DNA of 64,000 nucleotides from Durusdinium trenchii (GCA_963970005.1 CAXAMN010021729.1:193133-257132), one strand, 5' to 3'; counted from the stretch's first letter, positions 1 to 12,044 are shown. Notes: generated by a model not told the origin, from the sequence alone. Numbers and translations are program-made.

Positions 1-527
1 GGCCGTTGGGCGACCGAGCCGTTTGGATGTTTCATCGTTCGCCCAAAAGACATAGCCTAGCCTAGCTGCTATTGGGCCGGATATATAATATATGCATGTA
101 TATATATCATGAGAACCGTTTTTTCCATAAAACCAAAAACAAGCTGTACTCTATCCTCATCCACTATGATGTCACAGTGTCGTTCACAACTTGAAAGCAA
201 GGGTGCACCTCTTCCTTCGACAGACTCCCCTGTGCACTTTGTAGAACAGTTGGACTTCCAACTAATCCAAGAGTAGAACACAAAATGACCATGACCGTCC
301 CAGAAAGAATGTCCCCTACAGTACAATATCGACCAAGGGTAAACTTTTACACGCATAGCTGTCTGACTCCAGACTCCAATCAATGCATTAATGTCTGATA
401 ATCAGAAGAAAACCATTCTGCATCATTCTGCCCATTGTAATCCCAATATATCCACTCATCACCCACCGGTAGGACTCTCCGCTTCATTCTCCGCTTCTCC
501 GGTTGGTTCTCATCTTCTCTCGCCTGC

Positions 528-608
528 CCAGGTGGCGAGAATCTCGCGCAGCTCCCTCACCGTGGCCGTCGCAGGCAGCAGTCGCTCGAAGTGACTGCAA
601 GCGTCCTC
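528..608 (-). CDS. exon of an unidentified protein
   Basis: The minus strand shows an acceptor CAG|GAG, 27 in-phase codons and a possible GC donor after TGG. Residues include FERLLPATATVRELREIL, which looks like a compact helical or ubiquitin-like segment. Third codon positions are mostly G or C while the flanks are not. No family was recognised, and neighbouring exons of the same gene were not found. Confidence 0.4.
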
Positions 609-3600
609 CTGTCGCAACTCGACCCTTCGGCACCGCGCGATTCGGCGGCGGGTGGGGACCCTGTGGTTTGGGGGGTCAAACGATAGGTGAAGCCTTGGTG
701 TGCACTCAATTAATACTAGTACGAGCAGGTGTTTTGACACCTTCGCACCATCCAACAAATGTTTGGAAATACCTGCACCAAACGCACCTGCACTGCTCTT
801 TGTAGCCTCCTGGGCTGCTAGCAAAACCTGCAAAAGGGCCTTTGTGGGGCCGTGATACTTTGGGCACACGGAAATCGCTATCAGCCATCAGCACTTGCGA
901 CTGGGCTGTTTAGGCTCGCTCCAGCTGCGCTCTCCTCCGGCTGCTCAAAGCCATCACCAAAGGTGACACGGATGGCCATGGGACGGCCGTGACTGAGGAC
1001 AACGAGGGGTCCAATGATATCTCTCTATACCGTTTGAGCACCATCCACGACCTGGAACCATGTGAAGCGGATTATCTATATCTATAAGTACTTGAGGGTC
1101 CAATACTGGAAGACCAAACATGTTCCTTTTGAACTCCTTGAGCCTAGGATTTGTCAATACTTCCTAAGGCCTTCTGGTCTTGCGTGATATGCTGGGCCTT
1201 CAGGTGACTCTGGATGACATCCATCAAGGCCATGATCGTCTCATCATCTTGAGTCCACAAAGCCACAAATGCCCACAGATTTGGTAAAGCCACCATCCTG
1301 AAACTTTCAACAAAACATATAACATATCTGCAACTACAAGGAAATTACCCAACAACAACAACAACAAAAGTTAAAGCAATCTGTTGCGTCAGTGATTGTG
1401 GTGCACTGGTGAAGCTATCTCTGAGATCCCGAGCAGGTCGGCGGAGCTGTCCATGGTCGAGTACTTTTGCCTGGAACTCTTGAGCTCTAATAATCTAATA
1501 CTCTTGACTCTTAACGGTTTTAAGTTGTCCTTTGTGAATACAAGACCCAGTGACAAAAGTGACCTGACCAAAGTTTTACCTAGATTTGATAAGTCCCTCT
1601 GCAGATGTGGATCTCATTTCAAAACATCCAAACAAAATGCTTGATCGTGCGATGTCAGGAGTCGCCAATTCATTGGCGACTCCTGATGAGCCAGCTACGA
1701 TCGTCATGGTGCGACTTCACCCCATCTACCAGTAGAGTATATATATATATACATATCCCAACTATAACTGTATCTGTATTTACCCGAAGCAGAACAGTCT
1801 ATTAGTATAAAAGTGTCAAACCCCACCTCAAATCCAAGTGTGATCAAGTATGTGTGTGTGTGTGTTAAAGTGTAAACCACACCCTCAACGAAGTGGACTT
1901 TAGAATCATATACCGCCTTTGAACCTGATTGCTTCGACGGTGTTGCTTGCTGCTGTATTTGTCAGATAAGCATTGCTCAACGATCTGTGCTTCGTGACAA
2001 CCCTCTTTGCATCGTCTCTTGCTCTCTTGCGGAAAAGACATGTGTGCTAAAGCGATGATCTTGGACTTAAACACGTGCAAAGTTCAACTGAGAGAAATCA
2101 GAATCCCAAGATTCTGGCATAGCTTCTTGGAGCTTTTTGACCTCACAGTCACAGTGGTGTCTTCAGAGGTCTGAGGAACAAGCCTGGCAGTTCTGAACGT
2201 TTTCGCAGTGGACCCTTTGAGGCTTTGAGGCCCATGCGAGGGAAACGATTTGCTCGAAGGCCACTCCATTATCCTCGTGCGAAGATCGAAGGAGAGGGTG
2301 TGTATGTACATGTCAGGGCCAAGGGAGGAAAAGTATTTGGAAACTGGTCCCCCCTAGTCCATCCAGGAGAATCATAAACAAGTCATTCAGGGCAAAAAAA
2401 CCCTGTCTGTGTACACCCAAAGACGTAGTCTCCAAACCCAAAACTGCGAAACAAACCGTTCGCCTTTCTGATGGAATGGTTCGCCTCCAAATCCTTCGGC
2501 TGACGGCCTCGTTGCTTTCCACCGAAGAGACGAACCGGTCTTGCCATTGTTTGCAGAAGAGACTCACCCGTGGTTTCAGAGCTCTTCGTTGGCCTTGTTT
2601 CACTTCTTTCAGCTTTCCTATGCTGTCCCTGCTCACTTGTTTACCTGTTTAACATTTCATTTGTGTTCGATATACCTTTTGCAAGAACTAATGCCTTTCT
2701 GTGCATGTATATTCGATTTCACCCGTAGAAGCATGGTTTGGAAAGGCCCCTGAATCCCAATATTACTGAATCAGCTGCGTCAACCATGCTGATCCTAAAG
2801 TGGCTCCAACTCCAAATGGCGAGATCCTCAGCCAATGGGTCTTTCAAAATTCCTGAGCATGTTTGGGGACCCCCTTCTTACTCATGATTTTGGATGTGTT
2901 TCTGAAGACCCCCCGAAGCATCAGGTTTCATCTGCTTTCCCCTTTGGGACACCAAACAAATTCTACTTTTAAAAGACTCCCCAACTAGCACTCGCACTCT
3001 GCCAACTATTTGTAGTGACCTCAACATCACTCAGCATGGCAAAGCCCAAAAATGCCAAGGCGATCTATAGCTATCTTAATTGAAGAGACTTGCACCGTGG
3101 GACGTCACACACTTCCCGACCATGGCGGCGATGGCTCCTCGGTGAGCAAAGGCCGATTCACCTGCCGTAGCCTCAGTGAACATTTGGGAAGATGGTAGTC
3201 ATGTGGCTGGTAGTCATGTGACAGCCATCCCTCATCATGGTATTTAGATGTAGTTGGGGTGGAAAGAGCTGCTTGTAATGACTGACAGCTGCTTGTGCTT
3301 GCCAAAGTCTGGGACCATAGTCTTTACCAGGACCCCCCCTAGAACCTAGAACTGTGAAAAGTATTGGGCTGAAGAGATGCTGTCTGCAACGGTTGATGAA
3401 ACACACACACACAAATACACAAGCAAGCAAGCAAGCAAGGCAGGCAAGCAAGCAAACAAACATCTGAGGAATGGAGGTCGAACAAATCAAATCGGTTCAA
3501 ATCATCGAGACCCATGTTGGTCCGACGTTCCACATTGAAGAGACTTTCAAAGGGACGGCCCTCCACGTGGAAAAGGCCAGGCCAAACGAGGTCCGATCAT

Positions 3601-3766
3601 GAAAGGAGGGTACTTACCAGACACATAGCAGGCCCGAGTAGCTGGCGTTGCGGCGTTAAGCCGTTGAGACTGGCTCCGAAATTGAAAAAGCAACCAGCAG
3701 TCAGTCTAATGAAATGAGTTCTTGAGGGAAGAACTCCCATGTCAAGAACATCTGAGTTCTTTGATC
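609..3766. other. no supported gene; mostly non-coding
   Basis: Base composition is even and open frames are short and random-looking on both strands. The region holds a perfect foldback at 1655-1686, a short AT/TG microsatellite at 1735-1865 and a CAAG/CACA microsatellite at 3400-3460. I see no convincing exon. Confidence 0.5.
1655..1686. repeat. perfect 15-bp foldback with 2-nt loop
   Basis: Left arm 1655-1669 is the exact reverse complement of right arm 1672-1686, with core gagtcgcc/ggcgactc. Only two bases separate the arms, so this is a near-perfect DNA palindrome. The same core recurs as a smaller palindrome around 27912. Confidence 0.85.
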
Positions 3767-3871
3767 CTCCCAACTGGTCGACCTTCCCTTCCGTCTCTCA
3801 TCCCCTGAGGCTTCCAGCTTCTCAGCTATCCTCGCAGGGTCTGTGCTGGCTCGCAGCCGTTTCATCGCAAC
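3767..3871 (-). CDS. CEP19-like gene, downstream exon
   Basis: The acceptor is CAG|G, followed by 35 in-phase codons and a GA donor after GAG. The segment LRASTDPARIAEKL resembles the helix that follows the N-terminal beta region in CEP19-like basal-body proteins. It lies downstream, on the same strand, of the exon at 4232-4294 that carries the clearer CEP19 signature. At least one linking exon is not placed. The family call is inferred from short motifs. Confidence 0.45.
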
Positions 3872-4231
3872 CTGCGCGCTTCGCAACGACGATCCCCTCG
3901 ACGATCCCGTCGCCGCGATGAGACGGTCGGTGCCTTGCGGTGGAACAGCTTGCCAGTGCTGACCTGACCGGCCAGAGTCAGAAGGATGTAAGAAGGATGT
4001 GGATGAGAAGGATGTGACAGGATGTGGATGATCTTCTAGTATCGACGCTGGGTTACTTTTCTCGCAGCCTGTCATAGTGTCAGAGGTCTCTGCGTTCTGT
4101 CACCTAGGAGTGGATCATGAAACCTCGTCTCGTCATAGAGCTCGAACTCCGATGACATGCTCTGCCGTAAAAACGTCTGAATGTTTACCACGATGTTCTT
4201 GCAATTCGGCCCTCGAGTTTGCGGCGCCCGC

Positions 4232-4294
4232 CTCAAGGTATTCGAGGATGATGGCTGGCGGATCATAATTGAGGCCAAACCGCCTGGGGCACAC
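4232..4294 (-). CDS. CEP19-like centrosomal/basal-body protein, exon
   Basis: The acceptor is AAG|G, followed by 21 codons and a GC donor. Residues CPRRFGLNYDPPAIILEYLE match the hallmark start of the CEP19 family (basic-basic-FG-x-x-Y-x-PP-x-I/L-x-LEY). CEP19 proteins act at centrosomes and ciliary bases, which fits a flagellated alga. The exon ends just before the usual GK-x-x-HR segment, which should lie in another exon. Confidence 0.55.
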
Positions 4295-7200
4295 CTTTCG
4301 GCAGGTGTCTTTCGGCATTCATATGATGTTTGGCTTAGCAACGACTGTCAACAAGTGCAGTAAGTGTTGAAGTCCTGATGCTCACCGACTCACCGGTGGC
4401 CATATTTCACTTTAGCGTCAAAAACTATGGAAGATACGGAGAACAAAACTGTCAACATTGTGGACCGTGGACGTCATGTGGAGATGTTTGTGGACACAGG
4501 TGGACAAGGGACGTAGGAATATACACATTCCATCATCTTCGGTTCCTCCTTCTCCTCCTGTTCCTCACAGGGCCAAATATGCCACGATATCACTGTTTTC
4601 GTCATGTCCCTTCTTTCGTCATGTCCCTTCCGTTGACACGCCTCCCCCGGCCCCAGCTCTGGCACTGACATGGCACTTGATCTGCACAGCTTCAGATCCG
4701 ATACACACATCATGTTTAACCAATCCAGCACGCCCTGTCAACCTGCCAAGAAGGTCGGGTTGTGATCAAAAACTTGCAAACTAGCGGTGGACTGTGACTA
4801 CTACAATTTACAACAAACTTAATGATGCACCGTGGGCAAGTGAGTTCTGAGAGTCTCACCCAGATATCCCCCCAACTCCTTTAGAGTAACCGGCAAGGCA
4901 GTCTTTTCAGGCAGCGAAGCGTAGCGTAGCTGTCCAGCCCCTTGCAACACGCTGCTCAGGCGACAAAAAAGATCGCCCGTTCACATGCCTCACTACCTCA
5001 ATGGACAGCACCCAAGTTCTCCAAGGACTGGCGCGGAAATTGTTTGAGGGAAAACGGGAAGGGTGTTTTGATGAGGAACGGGAAGAACCACCGCTCCAAT
5101 GTGGGATTGTGTGTGTCAAATGTGAACATCACCATCACCATTTGTGGTTATATATATAATATTTTATACAGACATCTAAGAATCTGGGTTTCCAACGGCC
5201 TAGTCCACCGGAGTTGAGACGGATCACTGCCAAAGGTTTTTCGTTCGTTCTCAATTTCATTTGCTGCCCTCCTTGGCATGCGTAGTCTTTGTCAAAGCGC
5301 AGTACTGACAAATGACGATGATGCAGCTTCCTGCTCGAGCTTTTCAGCTCTCGCTTCTTGCTCCTCAACCTCATCTTTCGCATCGCAGTATCATACCAGC
5401 TATACATCTTCCCGATAGTAAAGCTTGTCCTCCTCTGCATGTTCCACCTCTTCTTCACGCTCTCAGATATGGCTAGTCGCGGGCAAAGCTGATCCTCTAT
5501 TGACGTTATCCTTGAAGTCTTGATCACGCTCTTTCTCGGTTTCTCCATACTACTCTATACTTCTGTCTGGTCCGACGGCTTCGCGGATGGCTTCTCAATG
5601 ATTTGATGTGGCCAAGCGTCTCATAGTTGACATTCTCGCGTTGCCGTTGTCTCATTGGATCATCGGTGGGTGCCTCTATATTGCCGACCAGGGGCGCGGC
5701 AACCCCTTCCCCTGAGACGATTGAGCCGGTTGGCAGTCATAACAGTGGCGTCATTTGAGCTAGCAGCACCGCCGGTCATTCCTGACTCCGGAGTTGACTG
5801 TGAGCTCCTCCTGGTGCTGCAAAGGAAAAGGGCTCGCTTGCATTCCCAGAGCTTGACATTGCAGGTCGATGTGGATGTGGTGTCCACGTAGCTCGTAATT
5901 AGCGAGAATGCTACGGCTGATAACCTGAGAGTGGGTGTTAGTCAAAATATCCAACAATGATTGTAATGACCACCTCAAAGTGCCATGTAGCAGTCTGCGT
6001 GCTTGTTTTCCCGCTAGCATGGGCTTGAGCCGAAAGTCGTTTGGCAGTCGTAGTATACACAGCTGATCACAACTGTACATATGTACATGTGTGCTATTGC
6101 TGCACTTATGTTGACACTTCTTGCGCACACTTCGACACTGGTGCGGTGAGACCACTGCCTGTTCCTTGTCCGACTGAGTTCCGAACGGCATATTGGCGAC
6201 CTTGCTCATCTCCTTGGTTCACAGCTCTCACCCACGCGTTTTCCAAATCCCAACAGCCGCTGCTCCTCACAAACATGAGAGAACCCAACGTGGCAAAACA
6301 GGTTTGCAGTTCCAACGCCCTCAGAAACACTTGTTTCGGGGTAAAGAGCTGTGGCCCATCTTAGATCTTACGAGTACTTCTCTCCAAGCGCGTCCCCACA
6401 TCTCCCAAAGATCAACTGGTTCACGTCACATGGAGCTATCAAAAAGCTCAAACTTGACTAGCCACTGGTTTCCAACTAATAGCAGTAACTGGATCAGCCA
6501 AACAAGATCCAACATACGAGTAGAATGACAGGTATTGAAAATTTAACTACATCTCTATATATCATACGCTGTTGCCATCTCTTTGCCTTTCATGACTCAC
6601 CATTGCTCACCAGCAAAATCAACCTCGACCGCCACGGCGAGAGAGTTGGTGCGTCCCAGTGGCGCTGATCCAACTGGAAGGTCCCATACTTGGCGTGAGC
6701 CTCCTGGGCAAGGCGAAGGTCTGAAGAAACGTAAGAATCGAACGAGTGAGGTTTGCGGTTTTCGAACAGTGCCTTAATGTGTGGCTTGCCGAGATCATTG
6801 AGTTTGTGCCATCTACTCCGAACTTGGTGTATATCAAAGGGACAGGTTCAGCAGTTTAAAGGAGACTTCCATGGAAGATCTGGGGTGAGATAAAACAAGT
6901 CTGGGCATCACCTCCCTTGCCGAGATGCTGAGACAGATCGGATGAAAAAGAGTCTCTATCTTCAATTCCCACCATCTTCAAATTCTCCAAATTTCTGAGT
7001 CAAGTCCCATCAGGTGTAAGTTTGTTTCAATAACCACTGATGGATTTTGGAGTCCTCATACAAAACATGAGGGCTCACCACAAGCATTTACATCACCGTA
7101 GCATCTCTTCGTGCATGCGAGGCGCCATTCCTTGGATGCATCAACGCTTGCTGCGTGATGCATGGAGGAAGACTGGAAAACGGGTGGTTCGACTCTGGGG

Positions 7201-7300
7201 TCTAACCAAGGCATCCAGTAACTAGCTGTTTGGGCAAAGAACTGTCAAACACCATTCACACCGTGGCATGTTACGCCCTACTGGCTTGTGCAGGATGGCG
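4295..7300. other. no supported gene
   Basis: Only short overlapping frames are present on both strands. No exon-like GC-rich patch with good splice borders and a recognisable protein was found. Confidence 0.4.
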
Positions 7301-7302
7301 CC

Positions 7303-7455
7303 TCATTTGCGCACACATAATTCCCCTCAAATCCGCACACAGACTTTTGTTATATATTTAATTCAAATGCGCACACATGATTCGCCTCATCTGCGCACAC
7401 ATCGATTACATTCCTCTTTAAACAGCCCATGTTACCCCAAACTCAAATGCGCACA
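7303..7455. repeat. degenerate TGCGCACACAT repeat running into an assembly gap
   Basis: The motif (a/c)tgcgcacacat, or a near variant, recurs about five times with spacers of 20-50 bases. It continues to the first N at 7456. The unresolved gap is probably more of the same repeat. Confidence 0.65.
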
Positions 7456-7855
7456 NNNNNNNNNNNNNNNNNNNNNNNNNNNNNNNNNNNNNNNNNNNNN
7501 NNNNNNNNNNNNNNNNNNNNNNNNNNNNNNNNNNNNNNNNNNNNNNNNNNNNNNNNNNNNNNNNNNNNNNNNNNNNNNNNNNNNNNNNNNNNNNNNNNNN
7601 NNNNNNNNNNNNNNNNNNNNNNNNNNNNNNNNNNNNNNNNNNNNNNNNNNNNNNNNNNNNNNNNNNNNNNNNNNNNNNNNNNNNNNNNNNNNNNNNNNNN
7701 NNNNNNNNNNNNNNNNNNNNNNNNNNNNNNNNNNNNNNNNNNNNNNNNNNNNNNNNNNNNNNNNNNNNNNNNNNNNNNNNNNNNNNNNNNNNNNNNNNNN
7801 NNNNNNNNNNNNNNNNNNNNNNNNNNNNNNNNNNNNNNNNNNNNNNNNNNNNNNN
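7456..7855. other. assembly gap, 400 N
   Basis: A run of exactly 400 N. Any translated frame crossing it is an artefact. Confidence 0.99.
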
Positions 7856-8077
7856 TTTGCTCATTGCTTCCACAGGTTCACGTCACACAGACGCTCTGCG
7901 TTCTTCATTCTTTCATGTCAACTAAAGATTTCACATCGTTTTGTCAGCTAAAGTTGCATGCGCGCATGTCGTGACAGCTCCCAACAAGACTACAAACAGC
8001 GAAGCACCAGCCCGCCAGTCTTTTCCCTTGCTTGCTCTTCGTCTTCAGTCCGGGCGTGCGACCCGGGATCCTCAATA

Positions 8078-8133
8078 CTCATTCATTCATTCATTCATTC
8101 ATGCATGCATGCATGCATGCATTCATTCATTTT
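8078..8133. repeat. CATT/CATG microsatellite
   Basis: Tandem cattcatt passes into catgcatg and back to cattcatt, followed by a T run. Confidence 0.9.
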
Positions 8134-8136
8134 TTC

Positions 8137-8258
8137 AGCTGTGTAAGCCGCGTGTACAGCCGAGGAAGCCGCGTTCACATCCGAGTTTCGCGTGCAGAAA
8201 CGAGATCAATTCTCCGCGTGTACATTCGAGGGAAATTCCGCGTGTACAAACGAGGCCC
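8137..8258. repeat. degenerate 22-27 bp repeat, core CGCGTGTACA..CGAG
   Basis: Five diverged copies of a unit with a CGCGT(G)TACA-like start and a CGAG end follow directly after the CATT/CATG microsatellite. No coding role is visible. Confidence 0.65.
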
Positions 8259-8760
8259 CTTGTGCACCCGGTCGCAGAAAAAGCCACGAGAAGATTCCAT
8301 CCAAATCACCCAGATTGGCTGATTGGCAAATCACTGTTCAACATCTCAAGAGGCTTCGTCTCAAACACATGCCCCAGGAGGAAATGTGACGCTATGAGAA
8401 ATCTGTTGGTTGCCAGGATTTCCACTTTGAGTTGAGATCCATGTGTTTTTTCAACTAACGGTCTAAATTACTGTAGCTGTTCCCGCACCAACCACCGATT
8501 AGCAAGCAAATAGCCCAATCGTCAAGATGTTGTTTTCGAGCTCCTCACACCCATCGCCGCTGACCACTAAAACGAAACAGTGGGTGGTATTGACCGTATG
8601 TGTCACATCATCTAACCAAGGCAAGCAAAGCCAGGCCAAAAGCTAAGCCAAACCAGCAAGCAAGCAATATCCCACCAACATCTAACCGACCTATCACCAT
8701 ATATCACTCCCCAAGAAAAAGGACAACCACATATCTCACCTTTCCGTTGATCCAAGTCAC

Positions 8761-8835
8761 CATGTTGGATGATGTCCTCCCGTTGTGCGATGCCCACCGT
8801 CTCCTCGATGAAGTCCCCCTTCTGCACCAAGGAGC
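8761..8835 (-). CDS. PDZ-glycosyltransferase-like gene, exon 4
   Basis: The acceptor is GAG|G, with two bases completing the previous codon, 24 codons and a GT donor. It contains KGDFIEETVG. The phase joins exon 3 (8998-9065) exactly. The remaining C-terminus should lie to the left, and I could not place it. Confidence 0.65.
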
Positions 8836-8997
8836 CTCGCTGTTTCGCGCGCACCGCGGGTTCCACGGCTCGGATCACCAGCACCCATGAACCAAACTGA
8901 ATGGAGCACCAATGATTGAAGAACCCAAACACCGGAACACGGTGCCTGGTCAAGGCGATCCCCGGTCCACCGACACGACGAAGAACCGCGCCTGGTC

Positions 8998-9065
8998 CAA
9001 GAAGAATGTCTCGATAATACGCCGTCCTGCAGATGTGAGGCTTGTCGTAGAAAAAGATCAAGGGC
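8998..9065 (-). CDS. PDZ-glycosyltransferase-like gene, exon 3
   Basis: The acceptor is AAG|G, followed by 22 codons and a GA donor (G|GACCAG). Residues PLIFFYDKPHIC and TAYYRDILL are well conserved in character. Phase fits exon 2 and exon 4. A further exon between exons 2 and 3 is possible because the two phases would also allow one. Confidence 0.65.
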
Positions 9066-9882
9066 CTTGGGACGAAAAAAGACTGGCTGAACACGAAAGT
9101 CCACGGAGAAATGAACAGACCTGCATTTCCAAGTAGTTACAGTACATATAATTACATGGGAATAGTAGGGCCCCGTAGGGCCAAAAGCCCAAAGCAGTGG
9201 TGTCTTAGGCTCACTAAAACTAGCTTCTTGATTCACACAGCAGTTTGGTGAGAGGGTAGTCGTTCGTATGCATGCATATCTCCGGTCGAGCTATGTCGAG
9301 CTGCAACAGTGGAATTCCGTACTCCACACTGCGCGAGATGCTGACGCCAAACTTTGATCGAACCATGTGCTCATAGTTCATAGTAGAGACACCTGGGGAG
9401 TGTGCCGGTATCGGTGAATCACCTGTGACAGTCCGTGCGAACTGTGTACTGCAGATTACTGCAGTATGCAGATTCGAGAAGTGACTCAGTCACCGGTTGT
9501 TCCAGATTATTCAACAAACGCAGCAACGTTGGTGGACGCCAATAAAAGTAATAGAAAGGACTTTGAGGTATGTTTAGGAACATTCAACCAAGAAACAAAC
9601 GCTGATCAAAGTCGATTTTGGTGCTTTGCTGTGTTTCGACTGGCTGGCATGTACGGGGTACTTTGACCTAAAACGCAGCAACTCTGCAAACTCAGAACCC
9701 AAGTTAACACATCAAGACTATTAATGTAACAAAAATCAATCCCAGACTTTCAACAGGCCAGACTTGTTCTAGGAATGAAAGTCTGGAAGTTCTCGATTGC
9801 TTTCCGGTCCGTTTCCAGTGTCCATAAATAAAGATCCAATAACATAATATAAGATCCACTTGTTGCAGAAAGGGAGCTACTC

Positions 9883-9983
9883 AATCCGATATACTTGATC
9901 TCCGGGTGCTTAGACATCGTGCGAAGTACTTGGGGGAAGTCCACGGTGGCGATGAACTCTTGGTCATGCTGGACAACCAGTAC
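9883..9983 (-). CDS. PDZ-glycosyltransferase-like gene, exon 2
   Basis: The acceptor is CAG|G, followed by 33 codons and then two bases before a GA donor. It begins VLVVQHDQEF, the acidic motif expected directly after the segment that ends exon 1, and continues with MSKHPEIKYIG. Third positions are GC-rich. Confidence 0.75.
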
Positions 9984-10369
9984 CTGGCTCGTTCCGCCGA
10001 CGCTGTGGCGATCCGGTCAGATCGAGATGCCTTGCCTGGCTCGATTTTTGGATTGCCTGGCTGGCTTGTTACTTGATGCGTTGCCTGGCTCCGGTCATGG
10101 TCCCGGGAGACACCCCCCGATAGAAACCCGTGGCCAGTCCAGATCAGAGTGCGCGGATCGGACTCCCATCGCGTGGAACCACACACGCGATGATGTTCCG
10201 ATGAGTTGCAGGTCCTGAATGGTCCTGATCGATCAGTGTGACATAGAAAAGCAGTACAGATTGGATCAGATTGGTTGGATTGTGGAATAGTTGTCATGAC
10301 ACTATTGTATCTCTTCATATCTCTTCCATTCCTTAAGGGCCCCGACCCCCCTGTGTTTAGCTAAGGTGC

Positions 10370-10998
10370 ATAGTCGGTGTCCACTTCGGCCAACGCACTC
10401 TTGACCGCAAAGCCGAAGCCATGATGATCTGGCAGAACCAGAATCTGCGTGCGAAAATATGCAGATCGAACTGATTCTGCTCCAGTTGCACGCTCTTGCA
10501 GCTTCTGGATGTATTCGGAATATCGCTCGGCCTCCGCCACGCTGATCTTTCCAGCCTTGTGATTGGATTTGCCAGCAGAAATCTTGTAGCCATCACACAC
10601 AATGATCCGCGGCACATGCGCCAGGCCCACGAGGTGCAAACTCAACAGCACCCTTTCCAGAAGATCGGTGCTTGGATTGGAACGAACTGGGCTTGTGGTG
10701 ACAACCACTGAAATGTTGGCGCATTCAACTTGTGGCATCATTTCCGCTTCTCGCACGTCACAGTCAGCTAATGTCTCAAGTGTTGTGCGCGCTGCGGGCA
10801 TCGCTGCTGCCGCCTCCACATCTTGCCAGAAGGTCTGATGCAATTTCAGATCTGCCCCCTCACATGCAGCCATCACGGCACGAAGTGAGGAAATGCCGGG
10901 AGGGTTACAAATCAAAAGCTCAGCCTGTTGGGTTTTTTCCATTTCTTGCTGCATACGCTTGGTATCCCCAGTGATGCCATTCACGGACAAAATGGTGC
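10370..10998 (-). CDS. PDZ domain plus glycosyltransferase-like protein, main exon
   Basis: This is the longest single exon in the left half (209 codons plus 2 nt), with acceptor GAG|GC and donor TAT|GC. The first 35 residues hold the second half of a PDZ-like fold (TILSVNGITGD), a frequent module in Symbiodiniaceae proteins. From about residue 105 a nucleotide-sugar-transferase-like core starts (ISVVVTTSPVRSNPSTDLL, IIVCDGYKI, HHGFGFAVKSAL). It continues in the exons at 9883-9983, 8998-9065 and 8761-8835, where VVQHD may be the acidic metal-binding motif. The first half of the PDZ domain must lie upstream, perhaps near 11.4 kb. The glycosyltransferase role is inferred from these motifs, and the substrate is unknown. 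Confidence 0.75.
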
Positions 10999-11739
10999 CT
11001 CCAATGTGAAGCCGTTTCCAGGGTTCATGAGCATTTGCACATAGGTCATTCCAATGTTGTACCTGGTGTCTTTCAACCAGCAGCAGGTTGTGCTGCAGCA
11101 ACAAGCACAGCACTGATCGACTCTCCGCTGTTCCCAACGTTGGGAACCCCAAACAAGAAGCTTCTCCACCGTTGGCGTGACACAGGAGGCTGTCTCTGAC
11201 TGTCCTTCCAACCCCTCTATAACTATATTGTACATGATTGTACCTTCCCCTCCCGTGACAACAGACATGCCCCACAGGTTTCAAATATCATCTTATGACC
11301 CATGAGGTCACCCAACAAGCATGTTCTTGCCGGTATTTCAACCTTAACAAACACATACCCAGCTTCCCAACACCTTCCCTTTAGCTTCGGCGCTGGTCCA
11401 TCTTCCAGCGCCATCACCACGAAACAGCCGTGGCCAGGCAAAGTGGCACACACCACGCCAAAACGCTGGTGGAGCGCGTCTTTGCACCTGTGACCACTAC
11501 CAGCTGTTGGGGGTCTGGGTTCTCAGGGTGGAAATGGAGCTTTTGTGGTTCATTATGGGTTCATTGTGGTTCATTCATCTTCGTCCCCAGACATTCACCG
11601 GTGTCACCTGCATGGAGGAACTACACCAAACGAACCGCGTTGGAGACACCGACTTCATGAACATGCGGCAGAACATCTCGTCCGGTGCGGAACGAGGAGT
11701 CAAAATGAGACAGCGCGGGCAACCCGGCCTGCTACACCG

Positions 11740-11866
11740 CGACCAGCCGGCCGGCCGGCTGGCCAAATAGCGGCCGGCCGGCCGGCCGGCCAAGTAGTAG
11801 TAGTAGTAGTAGTAATAGTAGTAGACTAGTAGTAGTAGACTAGTAGTAGTAGTAGTAGTAGTAGTA
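11740..11866. repeat. GGCC palindrome block and TAG microsatellite, left flank of LTR element
   Basis: Blocks of ggccggcc (11743-11793) pass into (tag)n up to 11866. The same two motifs resume at 13192 on the other side of the LTR element, so the element interrupted one repeat field. Confidence 0.85.
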
Positions 11867-12044
11867 TGTGAAACAGGAGTTCTCCTAGGTGCCTGCTCTT
11901 CCTGGTGTTAGGTAGGTTGAGGCTAGGCTGAAAGAGCCCGCCTTTTGGTTTTTGGCTCAAGGTGCAAAGCGCACGAAGCCTGACAGCCTCGACTGTGTGG
12001 CGAAAAGTCAAGCGGTGTTCTCGAGCCGACACGTCGCTTTCGCA
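11867..12044 (+). repeat. left LTR (178 bp)
   Basis: Begins tgtgaaac and ends tttcgca. It contains ttttggctcaag at 11950-11961, followed by gt, matching the last 12 nt of the dinoflagellate spliced leader plus a donor-like GT. Confidence 0.9.

Noticed and set aside
7268..7974. Long frames of 150-227 codons across 7.3-8.0 kb
   Set aside because: They are open only because they run through 400 N.
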